In this document: in pieces, positions 11,386 through 24,288 of the stretch | How the letters are laid out: each line of letters opens with the position of its first letter | Numbering within the stretch: the first letter of the stretch is position 1 | Assembly: GCA_025458915.1 (NCBI GenBank) | Contig: JALORL010000006.1 | Location: forward strand, 1-42,896 | Length of the DNA: 42,896 nt | Source of the DNA: Hydrogenophaga sp. | GTDB taxonomy: Bacteria; Pseudomonadota; Gammaproteobacteria; Burkholderiales; Burkholderiaceae_C | Direction: 5' to 3' | The notes under the pieces: generated by a model | What the model was told of the DNA's origin: nothing | The model's database searches: none | Seen by the model: the letters and a program-made list of their open reading frames with translations, nothing else | Made by a program: the position numbers and the translations under genes

Positions 11386-11432
11386 GGCACTCCGGCCGGT
11401 GTCCTGAGCGGGAGCACAAGCCCCCCGATTCC

Positions 11433-12113
11433 TCAGAACCGGATGCCGCCCGGGTTTTGCGGACTCACGGGAATGTTGTCGCCGGCCGAGGCGGGTGGCG
11501 TGGAGGGGCCCGGATTGACAGCCGTGGCACCGGGTGCAGCCGGGGGTTCCGCCGTCTGTGCAGTGACCAGTGGCGAAGGGGCTGGCCTCCGGTAACTGGT
11601 GGGCAGCGCCGACTGTTTCGGGTAGCCCGCCGCGTTGAGGAACTGCGTCCACTCGGTGTCCGAATAACCCTTGATCTGCTGACCCCCAATGGTCAGGAAG
11701 GGCAGGGTGGTGTCTCCGCTCAGCTGTTTGAGTGCTTCGGCATCGTTGCTGGTGGTGACAGTCTTCTCTGTGTATGGAATGCCTCGGGCGTTCAACATGG
11801 CACGGCCGCTTTCGCAGGGCGTGCAGTTCGCCCCCGTGTAAAGAACCACTGGAAAGCGCGTGGCGACCTGACGGAGCGCAAATGGCAGTGCGGCCTCGCT
11901 GCGGGCGCTTGAGGCTGGTCCAGACGTTGCCGCCGGGGCAGCGTCGGGTACCGGTGGCTGATCGGAGAAGGTCACCCGGCCATCGGGTCCCACGATGCGG
12001 TACACCCCCTGTCCGGCGACTGGAAGGGCCGCCGCAGCCAGAACCACCAGCATCACCCATGCACCCGGTCGGGAACGTTGATGATTTGCTTTGACCGCGA
12101 AATGCTTTGTCAT
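11433..12113 (-). CDS. DUF4124 plus glutaredoxin-like (CxxC) secreted or membrane-anchored protein
   Basis: N-terminal hydrophobic segment; GVYRIVGPDGRVTFSDQPP (DUF4124); VVLYTGANCTPCESGRAMLNARGIPYTEKTV (glutaredoxin); SD GGAG before ATG. Confidence 0.85.
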   Translation of the reverse strand: MTKHFAVKANHQRSRPGAWVMLVVLAAAALPVAGQGVYRIVGPDGRVTFSDQPPVPDAAPAATSGPASSARSEAALPFALRQVATRFPVVLYTGANCTPCESGRAMLNARGIPYTEKTVTTSNDAEALKQLSGDTTLPFLTIGGQQIKGYSDTEWTQFLNAAGYPKQSALPTSYRRPAPSPLVTAQTAEPPAAPGATAVNPGPSTPPASAGDNIPVSPQNPGGIRF

Positions 12114-12181
12114 GGGGTTCTCCTTTTCTCTTGTATGTCCCGGTTCTGGCCGGGCCCAACCTGGCCCGACATGGCAGCAGA

Positions 12182-14257
12182 TCATGCCATGCCCTGGTGC
12201 CGCAACAGCGCGTCAATGCTGGGCTCCCGGCCCCTGAAAGCCTTGAACGATTCCATGGCTGGCCTGCTGCCTCCGGCCTCCAGAATCGCCTCGCGGTAGC
12301 GACGGCCAGTCGTTGCGTCCAGCGTACTGCTGCGGCCTTCGCGACGGGCCGCCTCCTCGAACGCCGCATAGGCATCGGAGGACAGCACTTCCGCCCACTT
12401 GTAACTGTAGTAGCCGGCAGAGTAGCCGCCCGCAAAGATGTGACTGAAGGTGTTCGGGGTCCGGCTGTACGCCGGCGGCAGCATCACCGCCACCTCCTGG
12501 CGCACCTGGTTCAGCACCGCCATGATGGCCTCGCCGGTGGCTGCCGGCCCGGGCAGGCTGTGCAGCAGCATGTCGAACAGCGCGAATTCCACCTGCCGCA
12601 GCGTCTGCAAGCCGCTCTGGAAATTCTTGGCCGCCAGCATCTTGTCGAACAGCGCGCGGGGAAGTGGTTCTCCGGTGTCCACGTGCGCGGTCATGTGCTT
12701 GAGCACATCCCATTCCCAGCAGAAGTTCTCCATGAACTGGCTGGGCAGCTCGACCGCATCCCACTCCACACCGCTGATGCCGGAGACATCGCGTTCGTTC
12801 ACCTGGGTGAGCATGTGGTGCAAACCGTGCCCGAATTCATGGAAAAGGGTGATCACGTCGTCGTGCGTGAGCAGCGCGGGCCGTTTCACGCCATCCACCT
12901 CCACCCCTTCGGCAAAGTTGCACACCAGATGCGCCACCGGGGTTTGCAACTGCTGGTTGTCGGGGCGCATCCAGCGGGCGCGAACGTCATCCATCCAAGC
13001 GCCGCCGCGTTTGCCGGTACGGGCGGCGGGATCGAGATAGAACCGGCCCACCAGCGCTGGGCCGGCGGCGGCACTCCGCTCAATGCGGAAGAATGACACG
13101 TTGTCGTGCCAAACCGGTGCCCGGTCGGGGCGGATGGAAACCTCGAACAACGTTTCCACGATCTGGAAAAGGCCCGCCAACACCTTCGGTGCGGTGAAGT
13201 AAGGCTTGACCTCCTGCTCGCTGAATGCGTACCGGGCCTCTTTCAACTTCTCGCCGATGTAGGGCCAGTCCCAGGGCTGGGGGTCGGTCAGACCGAGTGC
13301 GTCGGCTGCAAACTCCCGCATGTCCTGCAGGTCGCGTTCGGCAAAGGGGCGGGCCTTTGTGGCCAGGTCGCGCAGGAATTTCACCACCTGCTCGGGGGAT
13401 TCCGCCATCTTCGGCACCAGGGACACGTCGGCGTAGTGGCGGTGTCCCAACAACTGCGCCTCTTCGTGCCGAAGCGCCAGCAGTTCGCCCATGATCTCGG
13501 TGTTGTCAAACCGGACGGCCTCGCCCTCGGCCTGGTCGCTGGCACGGGTGACGTAGGCCCGGTACAACTTTTCACGGACGGTACCGTTGTGGGCAAATTG
13601 CATCACCGGCAGGTAGCACGGCATCTTGAGCGTGAGCTTGTGGCCTGTCTTGCCTTCGGCGGCGGCTGCGGCGGCTGTTGCCGCCAGCACGTCGTCCGGG
13701 ACACCTGCCAGTTCGTCCGTTCGAACGTGAATGGCGAAGGAGTCCGTGGCGTCCAGGGCGTTCTCACTGAATTTCTGGCCCAGTTCAGCCTGGCGCTCCT
13801 GCAGCCACGCAAAACGTTCCTTGGCCTCGCCCTGCAGTTCGGCGCCGCCGAGGATGAAGCCGCGCATGGCGTTGCGGTGTGCCTGCGCCTGCTCCGCACT
13901 GAGGGCGGCCGGGTCCATGGCCTTGTACTTGGCGTACAGGCGTTCGTCGGCACCCAGCCGGGTCCAGAACTCGGTGACCTTGGGCAGCATGTCGTTGTAG
14001 GCGGCACGCAGTTCGGGGGTATCGGCCACACTGTTGAGGTGGCTGACAGCACCCCATGCCCTGGAGAGGCGTTCGGTGGCTACGTCCAGACAGGCTGCAA
14101 TGGCCTTCCAGTGGGCCGGGAATTCGGCGCCCGTCACGGTTTCCAGAGCGTTGCCAGCTTCCAGAATGAGGGCCTGTACCGCCGGCGCCACATGTTCCGG
14201 CCGAATGGCATCGAACCGGGGGAGATCGCTGAAATCGAGCAGAGGGTTGGAGTCCAT
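12182..14257 (-). CDS. prlC: Oligopeptidase A (M3 family)
   Basis: Zinc-site motif LFHEFGHGLHHMLTQV; M3 signatures across 691 aa. Confidence 0.93.
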   Translation of the reverse strand: MDSNPLLDFSDLPRFDAIRPEHVAPAVQALILEAGNALETVTGAEFPAHWKAIAACLDVATERLSRAWGAVSHLNSVADTPELRAAYNDMLPKVTEFWTRLGADERLYAKYKAMDPAALSAEQAQAHRNAMRGFILGGAELQGEAKERFAWLQERQAELGQKFSENALDATDSFAIHVRTDELAGVPDDVLAATAAAAAAEGKTGHKLTLKMPCYLPVMQFAHNGTVREKLYRAYVTRASDQAEGEAVRFDNTEIMGELLALRHEEAQLLGHRHYADVSLVPKMAESPEQVVKFLRDLATKARPFAERDLQDMREFAADALGLTDPQPWDWPYIGEKLKEARYAFSEQEVKPYFTAPKVLAGLFQIVETLFEVSIRPDRAPVWHDNVSFFRIERSAAAGPALVGRFYLDPAARTGKRGGAWMDDVRARWMRPDNQQLQTPVAHLVCNFAEGVEVDGVKRPALLTHDDVITLFHEFGHGLHHMLTQVNERDVSGISGVEWDAVELPSQFMENFCWEWDVLKHMTAHVDTGEPLPRALFDKMLAAKNFQSGLQTLRQVEFALFDMLLHSLPGPAATGEAIMAVLNQVRQEVAVMLPPAYSRTPNTFSHIFAGGYSAGYYSYKWAEVLSSDAYAAFEEAARREGRSSTLDATTGRRYREAILEAGGSRPAMESFKAFRGREPSIDALLRHQGMA

Positions 14258-14286
14258 GGAGTCGTTCGTTGAATGCTTGGGTTCTC

Positions 14287-14314
14287 AGATGCGGCTCACG
14301 AAAGGAAGTTCAAG
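14287..14314 (-). promoter_or_regulatory. Candidate sigma32 (heat-shock) promoter upstream of prlC
   Basis: On the minus strand CTTGAAC-N13-CCGCATCT compared with CTTGAAA-N11-16-CCCCATNT; about 30 nt upstream of the prlC ATG. Confidence 0.6.
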
Positions 14315-14348
14315 CCGCCTGCAGGCTCAGCCGGGAGACCATCGACCC

Positions 14349-14819
14349 CTACAGGGCCGACTTCTTGACGCTCTTTTTGAGTACCTTGGCGCGCTTGACC
14401 TGTCCACCAGGTGTCAGGCGCTGGTTGCCCAGTACCCGGACCACCTTGACCTCAGGCCGCTGCCCGCCACGCTTGCTGAACTTGAGCACTTTCACGTCGC
14501 GCGGACCCGGCTTGCGGTCTTCATCCGGTGCCTTGACCTTCTCCGGCACCGGGCGCCACAGCACCAGCAGTTTTCCAATGTGCTGGATCGGCGCTGCATC
14601 CAGTTCGTCCGCAAGGGATTGCAACATCGCCTCACGGGCGACCCGATCGTCGCTGAACACACGGACCTTGATCAGTCCGTGTGCATGGAGAGCCGCGTTG
14701 ATCTCCTTTATGACGGCTGGGGTCAGACCGTCGCCACCCACCAGCACGACCGGGTTGAGGTGGTGGGCATCGGCACGGTGAACTTTGCGCTGGGCGGGAG
14801 TGAGTGTGATCTGGGGCAT
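14349..14819 (-). CDS. yhbY: YhbY-family (CRM domain) RNA-binding protein with basic C-terminal extension
   Basis: [49 protein letters not shown]. Confidence 0.92.
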   Translation of the reverse strand: MPQITLTPAQRKVHRADAHHLNPVVLVGGDGLTPAVIKEINAALHAHGLIKVRVFSDDRVAREAMLQSLADELDAAPIQHIGKLLVLWRPVPEKVKAPDEDRKPGPRDVKVLKFSKRGGQRPEVKVVRVLGNQRLTPGGQVKRAKVLKKSVKKSAL

Positions 14820-14856
14820 GGGAGAATTATCGTTTAGTCACGCGGCGGGCGTCCCC

Positions 14857-15528
14857 ATGGGCATGAAAGTCAAAACGCAGAGCAAGAAGGTCAACAAGGC
14901 GTGGCTGAACCAGCACGTCAACGACCCGTACGTGCGGCTTGCCCAGAAAGAAGGCTACCGCGCCCGCGCGGCTTACAAGCTGAAAGAGATTGACGAAACC
15001 TTGGGCTTGATTCGCCCCGGGGACTGTGTGGTCGACCTCGGTTCGGCTCCGGGTGCCTGGAGCCAGTACATCCGGCGCCGCCTGAGCCCCCAGGGAGCAG
15101 CGGCAGGTGCCTTGCACGGACACATTGTTGCGCTGGACTTGCTGCCGATGGAATCGATCGAGGGCGTGCACTTCATTCTGGGCGACTTCCGCGAAGAGGC
15201 GGTTCTCGCAGAGCTGAAGCAGGCATTGACCGACCGCGGGATTCAGGCCGTGGATCTGGTGGTGTCCGACATGGCGCCCAACCTCTCCGGTATCGCTTCG
15301 GCCGATGCAGCACGCATTGCCGATCTGATCGAGCTGGCGGTGGACTTCGCCTGGAGCCACCTCAAAAAAGACGGCACCCTGATCGTCAAGATATTTCATG
15401 GGGGTGCCTATGACGCCATGGTGGCCTTGTTCAGACAGCGATTCAGGACCGTCAAAACCTTCAAACCCAAGGCGTCCCGCGACAAATCGTCGGAAACCTT
15501 TCTGGTTGGGCAAGGTCTCATCACGTGA
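14857..15528 (+). CDS. rlmE: 23S rRNA (uridine-2'-O)-methyltransferase
   Basis: [56 protein letters not shown]. Confidence 0.95.
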   Translation: MGMKVKTQSKKVNKAWLNQHVNDPYVRLAQKEGYRARAAYKLKEIDETLGLIRPGDCVVDLGSAPGAWSQYIRRRLSPQGAAAGALHGHIVALDLLPMESIEGVHFILGDFREEAVLAELKQALTDRGIQAVDLVVSDMAPNLSGIASADAARIADLIELAVDFAWSHLKKDGTLIVKIFHGGAYDAMVALFRQRFRTVKTFKPKASRDKSSETFLVGQGLIT

Positions 15529-15601
15529 CAGTGTTGCCTGCATGGAGGCTTGTCTATCCCTCTCATTGACAGGGGCGGTCAAAATTGGGCCAGCCAATGG
15601 G

Positions 15602-15628
15602 CTTGAAAGGCCTAAAATGACCCAAACA
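15602..15628 (+). promoter_or_regulatory. Candidate sigma32-type promoter upstream of ftsH
   Basis: Exact CTTGAAA -35 followed after 12 nt by CCCAAACA (weaker -10 match). Confidence 0.45.
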
Positions 15629-15668
15629 TGACAAGCTACATGCCTATTTCAATCGTCAGGAGCCGCCC

Positions 15669-17582
<1,914 letters not shown>

Positions 17583-17611
17583 AACTTTCGGGAACACCGA
17601 TCAAACTCTCT

Positions 17612-17633
17612 GCGGGGCCTCGGCCCCGCTTTT
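17612..17633 (+). terminator. Terminator-like hairpin between ftsH and folP
   Basis: GCGGGGC-CTCG-GCCCCGC-TTTT (7-bp perfect stem, tight loop). Confidence 0.65.
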
Positions 17634-17649
17634 CATTGGGGCCTTGACC

Positions 17650-18495
17650 ATGCTGTGGCAGACCAGTCGCTTCCAGATCAATCTTGCATCCCCGAAGGTA
17701 ATGGGAATCGTCAACGTGACGCCAGATTCCTTTTCCGATGGCGGCGAGTACGTGACCACCCAGGCAGCCATTCGGCACTGCGAGCGCCTGGTGTCGGAAG
17801 GGGCCCACATCCTGGACGTTGGCGGAGAATCCACCCGCCCCGGTTCGCCCGCGGTGTCGTTGGACGAAGAGCTGCGCCGGGTTCTGCCCGTGGTCCAGGA
17901 GGCTGTGCGTCTGGGTGTCGCGGTTTCGGTGGACACGTACAAGCCCGAGGTGATGCGCGCGGTGCTGGACGCAGGCGCCGACGTCGTCAACGATGTCTGG
18001 GCGCTGCGTCGCGAGGGGGCACTTGCGGCAGTGTCCGCGCATCCTTCTTGCGGCATTTGCCTCATGCACATGCACCGGGACCCGCAGACCATGCAGTCGA
18101 GCCCGATGGAGGGGGATGTGGTGCCGGTTGTGGCCAGGTTCCTGGACGAACGCGCCAATGCCTTGATGGAGAAAGGGGTGGCGCGGGCAAGGGTGGTGCT
18201 GGACCCCGGCGTGGGCTTCGGCAAGACGGTGGAGCAGAACTTCAGCCTGCTGGCGCGCCAGCATGAATTGATGCACAGCGGCTTCCCGCTGATGGCGGCG
18301 TGGTCTCGCAAGTCGTCGCTGGGCGCCGTCACGGGGCGCGAGCAACCATCCGACCGGGTGGCGGCCAGCATCGCTGCAGCCTTGATGGCGGTGGACAAGG
18401 GCGCCCGGGTGGTGCGCGTACACGACGTGGCTGCCACCGTGGACGCGCTCAAGGTCTGGGAGGCCACGCGGCTCCAGGCTTCCCCGAACGGCTGA
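17650..18495 (+). CDS. folP: Dihydropteroate synthase
   Basis: VMGIVNVTPDSFSDGGEY, DVGGESTRPG, DPGVGFGKTVEQNF. Confidence 0.95.
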   Translation: MLWQTSRFQINLASPKVMGIVNVTPDSFSDGGEYVTTQAAIRHCERLVSEGAHILDVGGESTRPGSPAVSLDEELRRVLPVVQEAVRLGVAVSVDTYKPEVMRAVLDAGADVVNDVWALRREGALAAVSAHPSCGICLMHMHRDPQTMQSSPMEGDVVPVVARFLDERANALMEKGVARARVVLDPGVGFGKTVEQNFSLLARQHELMHSGFPLMAAWSRKSSLGAVTGREQPSDRVAASIAAALMAVDKGARVVRVHDVAATVDALKVWEATRLQASPNG

Positions 18496-18567
18496 AGGAA
18501 CGGGAACTGGCCGGATAAAATCGTGGGCTTGTCTCTTCGGGGACCCCTTAGCCCATAGGCCGCCAAC

Positions 18568-21500
18568 GTGACCCTGCCCCTGTGCTTCTTCGATGGCGGC
18601 AACGCCATCAGCGAATTCAAAGTCCAGCAACTGCTGCCCCGCCTTCACGGCATTTCTGACAAGATCATTGGGCTTACGGCCCGCTTTGTGCACCTGGCCT
18701 CGTTTGAGCAAGAGCCCGATGCCGCAACGGTCTCGCGCCTGGCAGAGCTTCTGACCTACGGCGAGCAAGCCAGTACCAAGCACGGGCAGGCCACCGATGC
18801 CGGTATGACCTCGTTGTATGTCATGCCCCGGCTGGGCACGATGTCGCCGTGGGCGTCCAAGGCCACCGACATCGCACACAACTGCGGGCTGGTGATCAAG
18901 CGGGTGGAGCGCCTGGTGGAGTATCGAATCCACCTGAAGTCCGGCTTGCTGGGCAAGAAGCAGCTGAGCGATGACGCGCTCTGGACAGTGGCAGCGCTGC
19001 TGCACGACCGCATGACCGAGGCTGTGGTGGCCAACCGCGATCAGGCACGCGCTTTGTTCCAGGAGCTGGAGCCGGCGCCCATGGAGCGTGTGGACGTTCT
19101 GGCCGGTGGCCGCGGAGCGCTCGAGAAGGCCAATGTGGCCTGGGGCCTCGCGCTGGCGGATGACGAGATCGACTACCTGGTGAACGCCTTCCAGGGCCTT
19201 GGCCGCAACCCGACCGACGTCGAACTGATGATGTTCGCCCAGGCGAACAGCGAACATTGCCGCCACAAGATTTTCAACGCCCAGTTCACCATCGACGGCG
19301 TTCTGCAGGACAAGAGCCTGTTCGGCATGATCCGCCACACCCACCAGACCAGCCCGCAACACACCATCGTCGCTTACTCGGACAACGCCTCGATCATGGA
19401 AGGCAGCGTTGTGGAGCGCTTTGTGGCACGCGCTGGCGGCGAGGGTTCACCGCGCTACGAAGCGACGAACGCCACGAACCACGTGCTGATGAAGGTGGAA
19501 ACGCACAACCACCCCACAGCCATTTCCCCGTTCCCGGGTGCAGCCACGGGGGCAGGCGGTGAAATCCGTGACGAAGGGGCCACTGGACGAGGCTCAAAAC
19601 CGAAGGCCGGCCTGACCGGTTTCACGGTGTCGCGGTTGTGGGGTGGCGCGAGCGACCACCCAGGCGGCAAGCCCGAGCACATGGCCAGCCCGTTGCAGAT
19701 CATGACCGAGGGTCCGCTGGGTGGCGCAGCCTTCAACAACGAGTTCGGGCGGCCCAACCTGCTGGGATATTTCCGCGAATTCGAGCAGACGGTGGCGGGC
19801 GTGGACCGGGGTTACCACAAGCCGATCATGATCGCCGGTGGCGTTGGCGTCATCGATTCGAACCTCACGAAGAAGGTGGACTTTCCCGCCGGAACCCTGC
19901 TCATCCAGCTGGGTGGGCCGGGCATGCGCATTGGCATGGGGGGGGGTGCTGCCAGCTCCATGGCCAGCGGCACCAACGCCGCTTCCTTGGACTTCGATTC
20001 CGTGCAGCGGGGCAACCCCGAGATCGAGCGCCGGGCGCAGGAGGTCATCAACCACTGCTGGGCCCAGGGCGAGCAGAACCCGATCCTGTTCATTCACGAC
20101 GTGGGCGCAGGCGGCCTGTCCAATGCCTTCCCGGAGCTCACCAATGACGCAGGGCGGGGCGCGCGTTTCGACCTGCGCAAAGTGCCGCTGGAGGAGTCCG
20201 GCCTGGCGCCGAAGGAGATCTGGTGCAACGAGAGCCAGGAACGTTATGTTCTGGCCATCGCCCCGGAATCGCTGCCCACCTTCCAGGCCTACTGCGAGCG
20301 CGAACGTTGCCCGTTCGCCGTGGTGGGTGTGGCCACCGAGGAGCGGCACCTGGTTGTGGCCGACGGTGAAGACCAGCGCGCCGAGCGGCCGGTGGACATG
20401 CCCATGGACGTGCTTCTGGGCAAGCCCCCGAAGATGCACCGTGTGGTGGAAACGGTGGCCCGCAAGGCACCGGCCATGGACCTGACTGGCGTGGACTTGC
20501 AGAAGGCCGTGATCGACGTGCTCAGTCACCCCACCGTGGCGTCCAAGCGATTCCTGGTGACCATCGGCGATCGCACGGTGGGCGGCTTGTCGCACCGCGA
20601 CCAGATGGTGGGGCCGTGGCAGATCCCTGTGGCCGACTGCGCGGTCACCCTGGCCGATTTTTCCGGTTTCGCCGGTGAGGCGATGAGCATGGGCGAGCGC
20701 ACCCCGCTGGCAGCGCTCAACGCTCCGGCGTCCGGACGGATGGCCGTAGCCGAGGCCATCACCAACCTGCTGGCGGCGCCCATCGAGCTGCCGCGCGTGA
20801 AACTGTCGGCCAACTGGATGGCCGCTTGCGGTGAGCCTGGGGAAGACGCCGACCTGTACGCCACGGTGCGTGCGGTGGGCATGGAGCTGTGCCCGGCGCT
20901 GGGCATTTCCATCCCGGTGGGCAAGGACAGTCTGTCGATGCGAACCCAGTGGCAGCACGATGGCGTGGCCCACAAGGTGACTTCGCCGGTCAGCCTGATC
21001 GTGAGCGCTTTCGCCACATTGCCCGACGTTCGCGGCACGCTTACGCCCGCGCTGGACCACCAGATGGAGGACACCACGCTGGTGCTGGTGGACCTGGGCA
21101 AGGGCAGGAACCGCATGGGTGGCAGCGTGCTCGGCCAGACGATGCAGCAGATGGGCGACGAAGTGCCGGACCTGGACGACCCGCAGGATCTCATCAACCT
21201 TGTCCATGCGGTCAACGCACTGCGGGCGCAGGGCTACATCCTGGCCTATCACGACCGCAGCGACGGTGGCCTGGCGGCCACGGTCGCGGAAATGGCCTTT
21301 GCGGGCCATGTGGGTGTGGCCCTGAACATCGACCTGCTGGTGACCGAGGGCGACGGCATCAGCGACAGCCGGGCGGATCACGGTGACGCCAAGAACTGGG
21401 CTGGGCAGGTGAGCGCCCGGCGCGAAGAGCTCACCCTCAAAGCGCTGTTCAACGAAGAGCTCGGCGTGGTGCTGCAGGTGCCCACCGCCCAGCGCAACGC

Positions 21501-22584
21501 GGTCATGCAGACCCTGCGTGAGCATGGCTTGTCGCGCCACAGCCATTTCATCGGCAAGACCCGCCCGCTGAGCTCCGCCATGGATGCCGGCAAAGGGGAG
21601 CTGCAGGTGTGGCGCGACACCAAGGTGGTGTTCAGCGCCAGCCTGTTCGACCTGCAACAGGTGTGGGACAGCGTGAGCTGGCGCATCAACCAGCAGCGCG
21701 ACAACCCCGCTTGTGCCGATGCGGAGCACGCCGCTGCCGGTGACCCGGCCGACCCCGGCCTGCACGTGTCTCTGAGCTTCGACCCGGCTGTGGACGTGGC
21801 AGCTCCCTACCTGAATCTGGCCCGGCCCAAGGTCGCCATCCTGCGGGAGCAGGGGGTGAACTCGCACGTGGAGATGGCCTATGCGTTTTCTCAGGCCGGG
21901 TTCGACGCCTACGACGTTCACATGACGGATCTGCAGACAGGCCGCGCCGGCCTGACGGATTTCAAGGGGGTGGTGGCCTGCGGCGGCTTCAGCTATGGCG
22001 ACACGCTGGGCGCCGGCATCGGCTGGGCGCGCAGCATCACCTTCAATCCGGTGCTCTCGGAGCAGTTCCAGACCTTCTTCGGCCGGTCTGACACTTTCGG
22101 ATTGGGCGTGTGCAACGGCTGCCAGATGTTTGCCGAGCTGGCCGACATCATTCCCGGTGCGCAGGCCTGGCCACGCTTCACCACCAACCAGAGCGAGCGG
22201 TTCGAGGCCCGCCTGTCAATGGTGGAAGTGCTGGAGTCACCCAGCCTGTTCTTCCAGGGCATGGCTGGGTCGCGTTTGCCGATTGCCGTGGCCCACGGCG
22301 AGGGCTTTGCCAATTTCCGGTACCGCGGCGATGCCAATCGGGTACTCGCCGCCATGCGGTTCGTCGACAACCACGGTCAAGCCACCGAGCGTTATCCGTT
22401 CAATCCGAACGGTAGTCCTGCCGGTCTCACGGCAGTCACCACCGCCGATGGCCGGTTCACGGCCATGATGCCGCACCCCGAACGCGTGTTTCGCAACATC
22501 CAGATGAGCTGGACCAGCGGCAACCTGTCCGACCTCAGCCCCTGGATGCGCCTGTGGCAAAACGCGCGAAAGTGGCTGGGTTGA
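18568..22584 (+). CDS. purL: Phosphoribosylformylglycinamidine synthase (GTG start)
   Basis: 1338 aa; [42 protein letters not shown]-terminal GATase domain GVCNGCQMF. Confidence 0.97.
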   Translation: MTLPLCFFDGGNAISEFKVQQLLPRLHGISDKIIGLTARFVHLASFEQEPDAATVSRLAELLTYGEQASTKHGQATDAGMTSLYVMPRLGTMSPWASKATDIAHNCGLVIKRVERLVEYRIHLKSGLLGKKQLSDDALWTVAALLHDRMTEAVVANRDQARALFQELEPAPMERVDVLAGGRGALEKANVAWGLALADDEIDYLVNAFQGLGRNPTDVELMMFAQANSEHCRHKIFNAQFTIDGVLQDKSLFGMIRHTHQTSPQHTIVAYSDNASIMEGSVVERFVARAGGEGSPRYEATNATNHVLMKVETHNHPTAISPFPGAATGAGGEIRDEGATGRGSKPKAGLTGFTVSRLWGGASDHPGGKPEHMASPLQIMTEGPLGGAAFNNEFGRPNLLGYFREFEQTVAGVDRGYHKPIMIAGGVGVIDSNLTKKVDFPAGTLLIQLGGPGMRIGMGGGAASSMASGTNAASLDFDSVQRGNPEIERRAQEVINHCWAQGEQNPILFIHDVGAGGLSNAFPELTNDAGRGARFDLRKVPLEESGLAPKEIWCNESQERYVLAIAPESLPTFQAYCERERCPFAVVGVATEERHLVVADGEDQRAERPVDMPMDVLLGKPPKMHRVVETVARKAPAMDLTGVDLQKAVIDVLSHPTVASKRFLVTIGDRTVGGLSHRDQMVGPWQIPVADCAVTLADFSGFAGEAMSMGERTPLAALNAPASGRMAVAEAITNLLAAPIELPRVKLSANWMAACGEPGEDADLYATVRAVGMELCPALGISIPVGKDSLSMRTQWQHDGVAHKVTSPVSLIVSAFATLPDVRGTLTPALDHQMEDTTLVLVDLGKGRNRMGGSVLGQTMQQMGDEVPDLDDPQDLINLVHAVNALRAQGYILAYHDRSDGGLAATVAEMAFAGHVGVALNIDLLVTEGDGISDSRADHGDAKNWAGQVSARREELTLKALFNEELGVVLQVPTAQRNAVMQTLREHGLSRHSHFIGKTRPLSSAMDAGKGELQVWRDTKVVFSASLFDLQQVWDSVSWRINQQRDNPACADAEHAAAGDPADPGLHVSLSFDPAVDVAAPYLNLARPKVAILREQGVNSHVEMAYAFSQAGFDAYDVHMTDLQTGRAGLTDFKGVVACGGFSYGDTLGAGIGWARSITFNPVLSEQFQTFFGRSDTFGLGVCNGCQMFAELADIIPGAQAWPRFTTNQSERFEARLSMVEVLESPSLFFQGMAGSRLPIAVAHGEGFANFRYRGDANRVLAAMRFVDNHGQATERYPFNPNGSPAGLTAVTTADGRFTAMMPHPERVFRNIQMSWTSGNLSDLSPWMRLWQNARKWLG

Positions 22585-22655
22585 GGCGTTTTTGCACCGC
22601 TCTTGCTTGATAGCATCCCGCCCACTACCAGCTCGCCGCGCTGCGGTCCCAGCCC

Positions 22656-23624
22656 ATGGCCACCAGTCTTCTCGCCCTCATCGACGACATTGCCACACTG
22701 CTGGACGATGTCGCGGTCATGACCAAGGTGGCGGCCCGGCAAGGCATGGCTGCTGCGGATGACGTGGCGGCCATGACCCAGATGGCGGCCAAGAAAACGG
22801 CGGGCGTGCTGGGCGACGACCTCGCCCTGAACGCGCAGCAGGTCACCGGCGTGAAGGCCGACCGGGAGCTACCGGTGGTGTGGGCCGTGGCCAAGGGTTC
22901 TGCGCGGAACAAGCTGATCCTGGTTCCGGCTGCGCTGGCCATCAGCGCGTTTGTCCCGTGGTTGATCACACCGCTGCTCATGCTGGGCGGCCTTTTTCTC
23001 TGCTTTGAGGGCGCCGAGAAACTGCTGCACGCATTCACCCGTTCGAGGAAGAAGGGCACCGACCACCACGAAGCGCTCGTGCGTGCCGTCGCCAACGAGC
23101 AGGTGGACCTGGTGGCGTTCGAGAAGGAAAAGATCAGGGGCGCCATCCGCACGGATTTCATCCTGTCGGCAGAGATCATCGTCATCACGCTGGGCACGGT
23201 GGCATCTGCCAGCTTCGGTCAGCGGGTGGCGGTGCTGGTCGGCATATCGGCCATCATGACCGCGGGCGTGTATGGTCTGGTCGCGGGCATCGTGAAGCTG
23301 GACGATGCCGGCCTGTACCTCAGCCGAAGCCGTTCGCCCTGGCAACAGCGGCTCGGCCGTGGCATCCTGACCTTGGCACCCTGGCTGATGAAGAGTTTGT
23401 CGGTGCTGGGCACGGCAGCCATGTTTCTGGTGGGGGGTGGCATTCTTCTGCATGGCATTCCCGCGCTCGGTCATGCAGTGGCGCATGCCTTGCCGGGAAC
23501 GGGCTGGGTGGGTGCGTTGCTGGGCAACCTGGCGGGCGGTGCGGCGGGTCTGGTGGCAGGTGTCATGGTGGTGGCCGTGGTGCAAGGCGTGGCTCGTTTG
23601 CGCGGGGTCGGTCCGGGCCATTGA
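22656..23624 (+). CDS. DUF808 family membrane protein
   Basis: LLALIDDIATLLDDVAVMTKVAARQ...AGVLGDDLALNAQQVTG typical of DUF808; several TM segments. Confidence 0.88.
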   Translation: MATSLLALIDDIATLLDDVAVMTKVAARQGMAAADDVAAMTQMAAKKTAGVLGDDLALNAQQVTGVKADRELPVVWAVAKGSARNKLILVPAALAISAFVPWLITPLLMLGGLFLCFEGAEKLLHAFTRSRKKGTDHHEALVRAVANEQVDLVAFEKEKIRGAIRTDFILSAEIIVITLGTVASASFGQRVAVLVGISAIMTAGVYGLVAGIVKLDDAGLYLSRSRSPWQQRLGRGILTLAPWLMKSLSVLGTAAMFLVGGGILLHGIPALGHAVAHALPGTGWVGALLGNLAGGAAGLVAGVMVVAVVQGVARLRGVGPGH

Positions 23625-23634
23625 CCTGGGTCAA
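23621..23634 (+). promoter_or_regulatory. FNR/ANR-type binding site upstream of the hemerythrin gene
   Basis: Perfect palindrome TTGAC-CTGG-GTCAA (consensus TTGAT-N4-ATCAA); TAGACT -10-like element at 23657-23662 at class II spacing. Confidence 0.7.
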
Positions 23635-23736
23635 GGGTGCCAGGCAGCGGCAGGCCTAGACTGGCCTTGCGGTATTTCGTGCGTGTGCTGACCATCTCAG
23701 GTGCCACCCGGGATGCCGCCTTCACAGGAGCGCACC

Positions 23737-24276
23737 ATGTCTGCACCATCTGCGGTCGACACTCAGACCCCCCTGAACATCTTCAACGAATGCCATGTGG
23801 GCATTGTTCGCCGCCTGAAAGCACTGGACGAACTGCCCGCTTTGCTGGAGCCCGCTGCCCGGGCCCGCGAAATCGCCGAGCGCTCGCTGGAGTTTTTCCG
23901 CGAAGCCATCTTCGAACACCACCTGGAGGAAGAGCGCGAGCTCTTTCCTGCCGTGATGGCCAGCGCCGAACCCGGTGCCGAACTGGCCAGGGTGAAGGGC
24001 ATGGCAGCCCGGCTCACCGAGGAGCACCGCTCGATCGAGCGGTTGTGGAAGAGCCTGGAACGCGGACTCAAGCAGGTGGCCAAAGGCCAGGCGGCTTCAC
24101 TGGATGTGGACGACCTGCACCACCTGGTGGCGGAGTATCAGCGGCACGCCAGCTTCGAGGAAACCGAGTTCCTGCCGCTCGCGCAGGACATCCTGGGACG
24201 CAACAGCAACCACCTCGCTGCACTGGGCCTGAGCCTGCACATGCGCCACGTGAAGCCTGTCAACGCCTACATCTGA
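23737..24276 (+). CDS. Hemerythrin (HHE) domain protein
   Basis: HHE motifs NECHVGIVRRL, EHHLEEERELFP, EEHRSIERL, HASFEETEFLPLA; SD AGGAG upstream. Confidence 0.9.
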   Translation: MSAPSAVDTQTPLNIFNECHVGIVRRLKALDELPALLEPAARAREIAERSLEFFREAIFEHHLEEERELFPAVMASAEPGAELARVKGMAARLTEEHRSIERLWKSLERGLKQVAKGQAASLDVDDLHHLVAEYQRHASFEETEFLPLAQDILGRNSNHLAALGLSLHMRHVKPVNAYI

Positions 24277-24288
24277 GATACGAACGCG

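Noticed and set aside
19594-21921. 775-aa ORF antisense to purL
   Set aside because: Same high-GC antisense artefact; purL on the plus strand is unambiguous.
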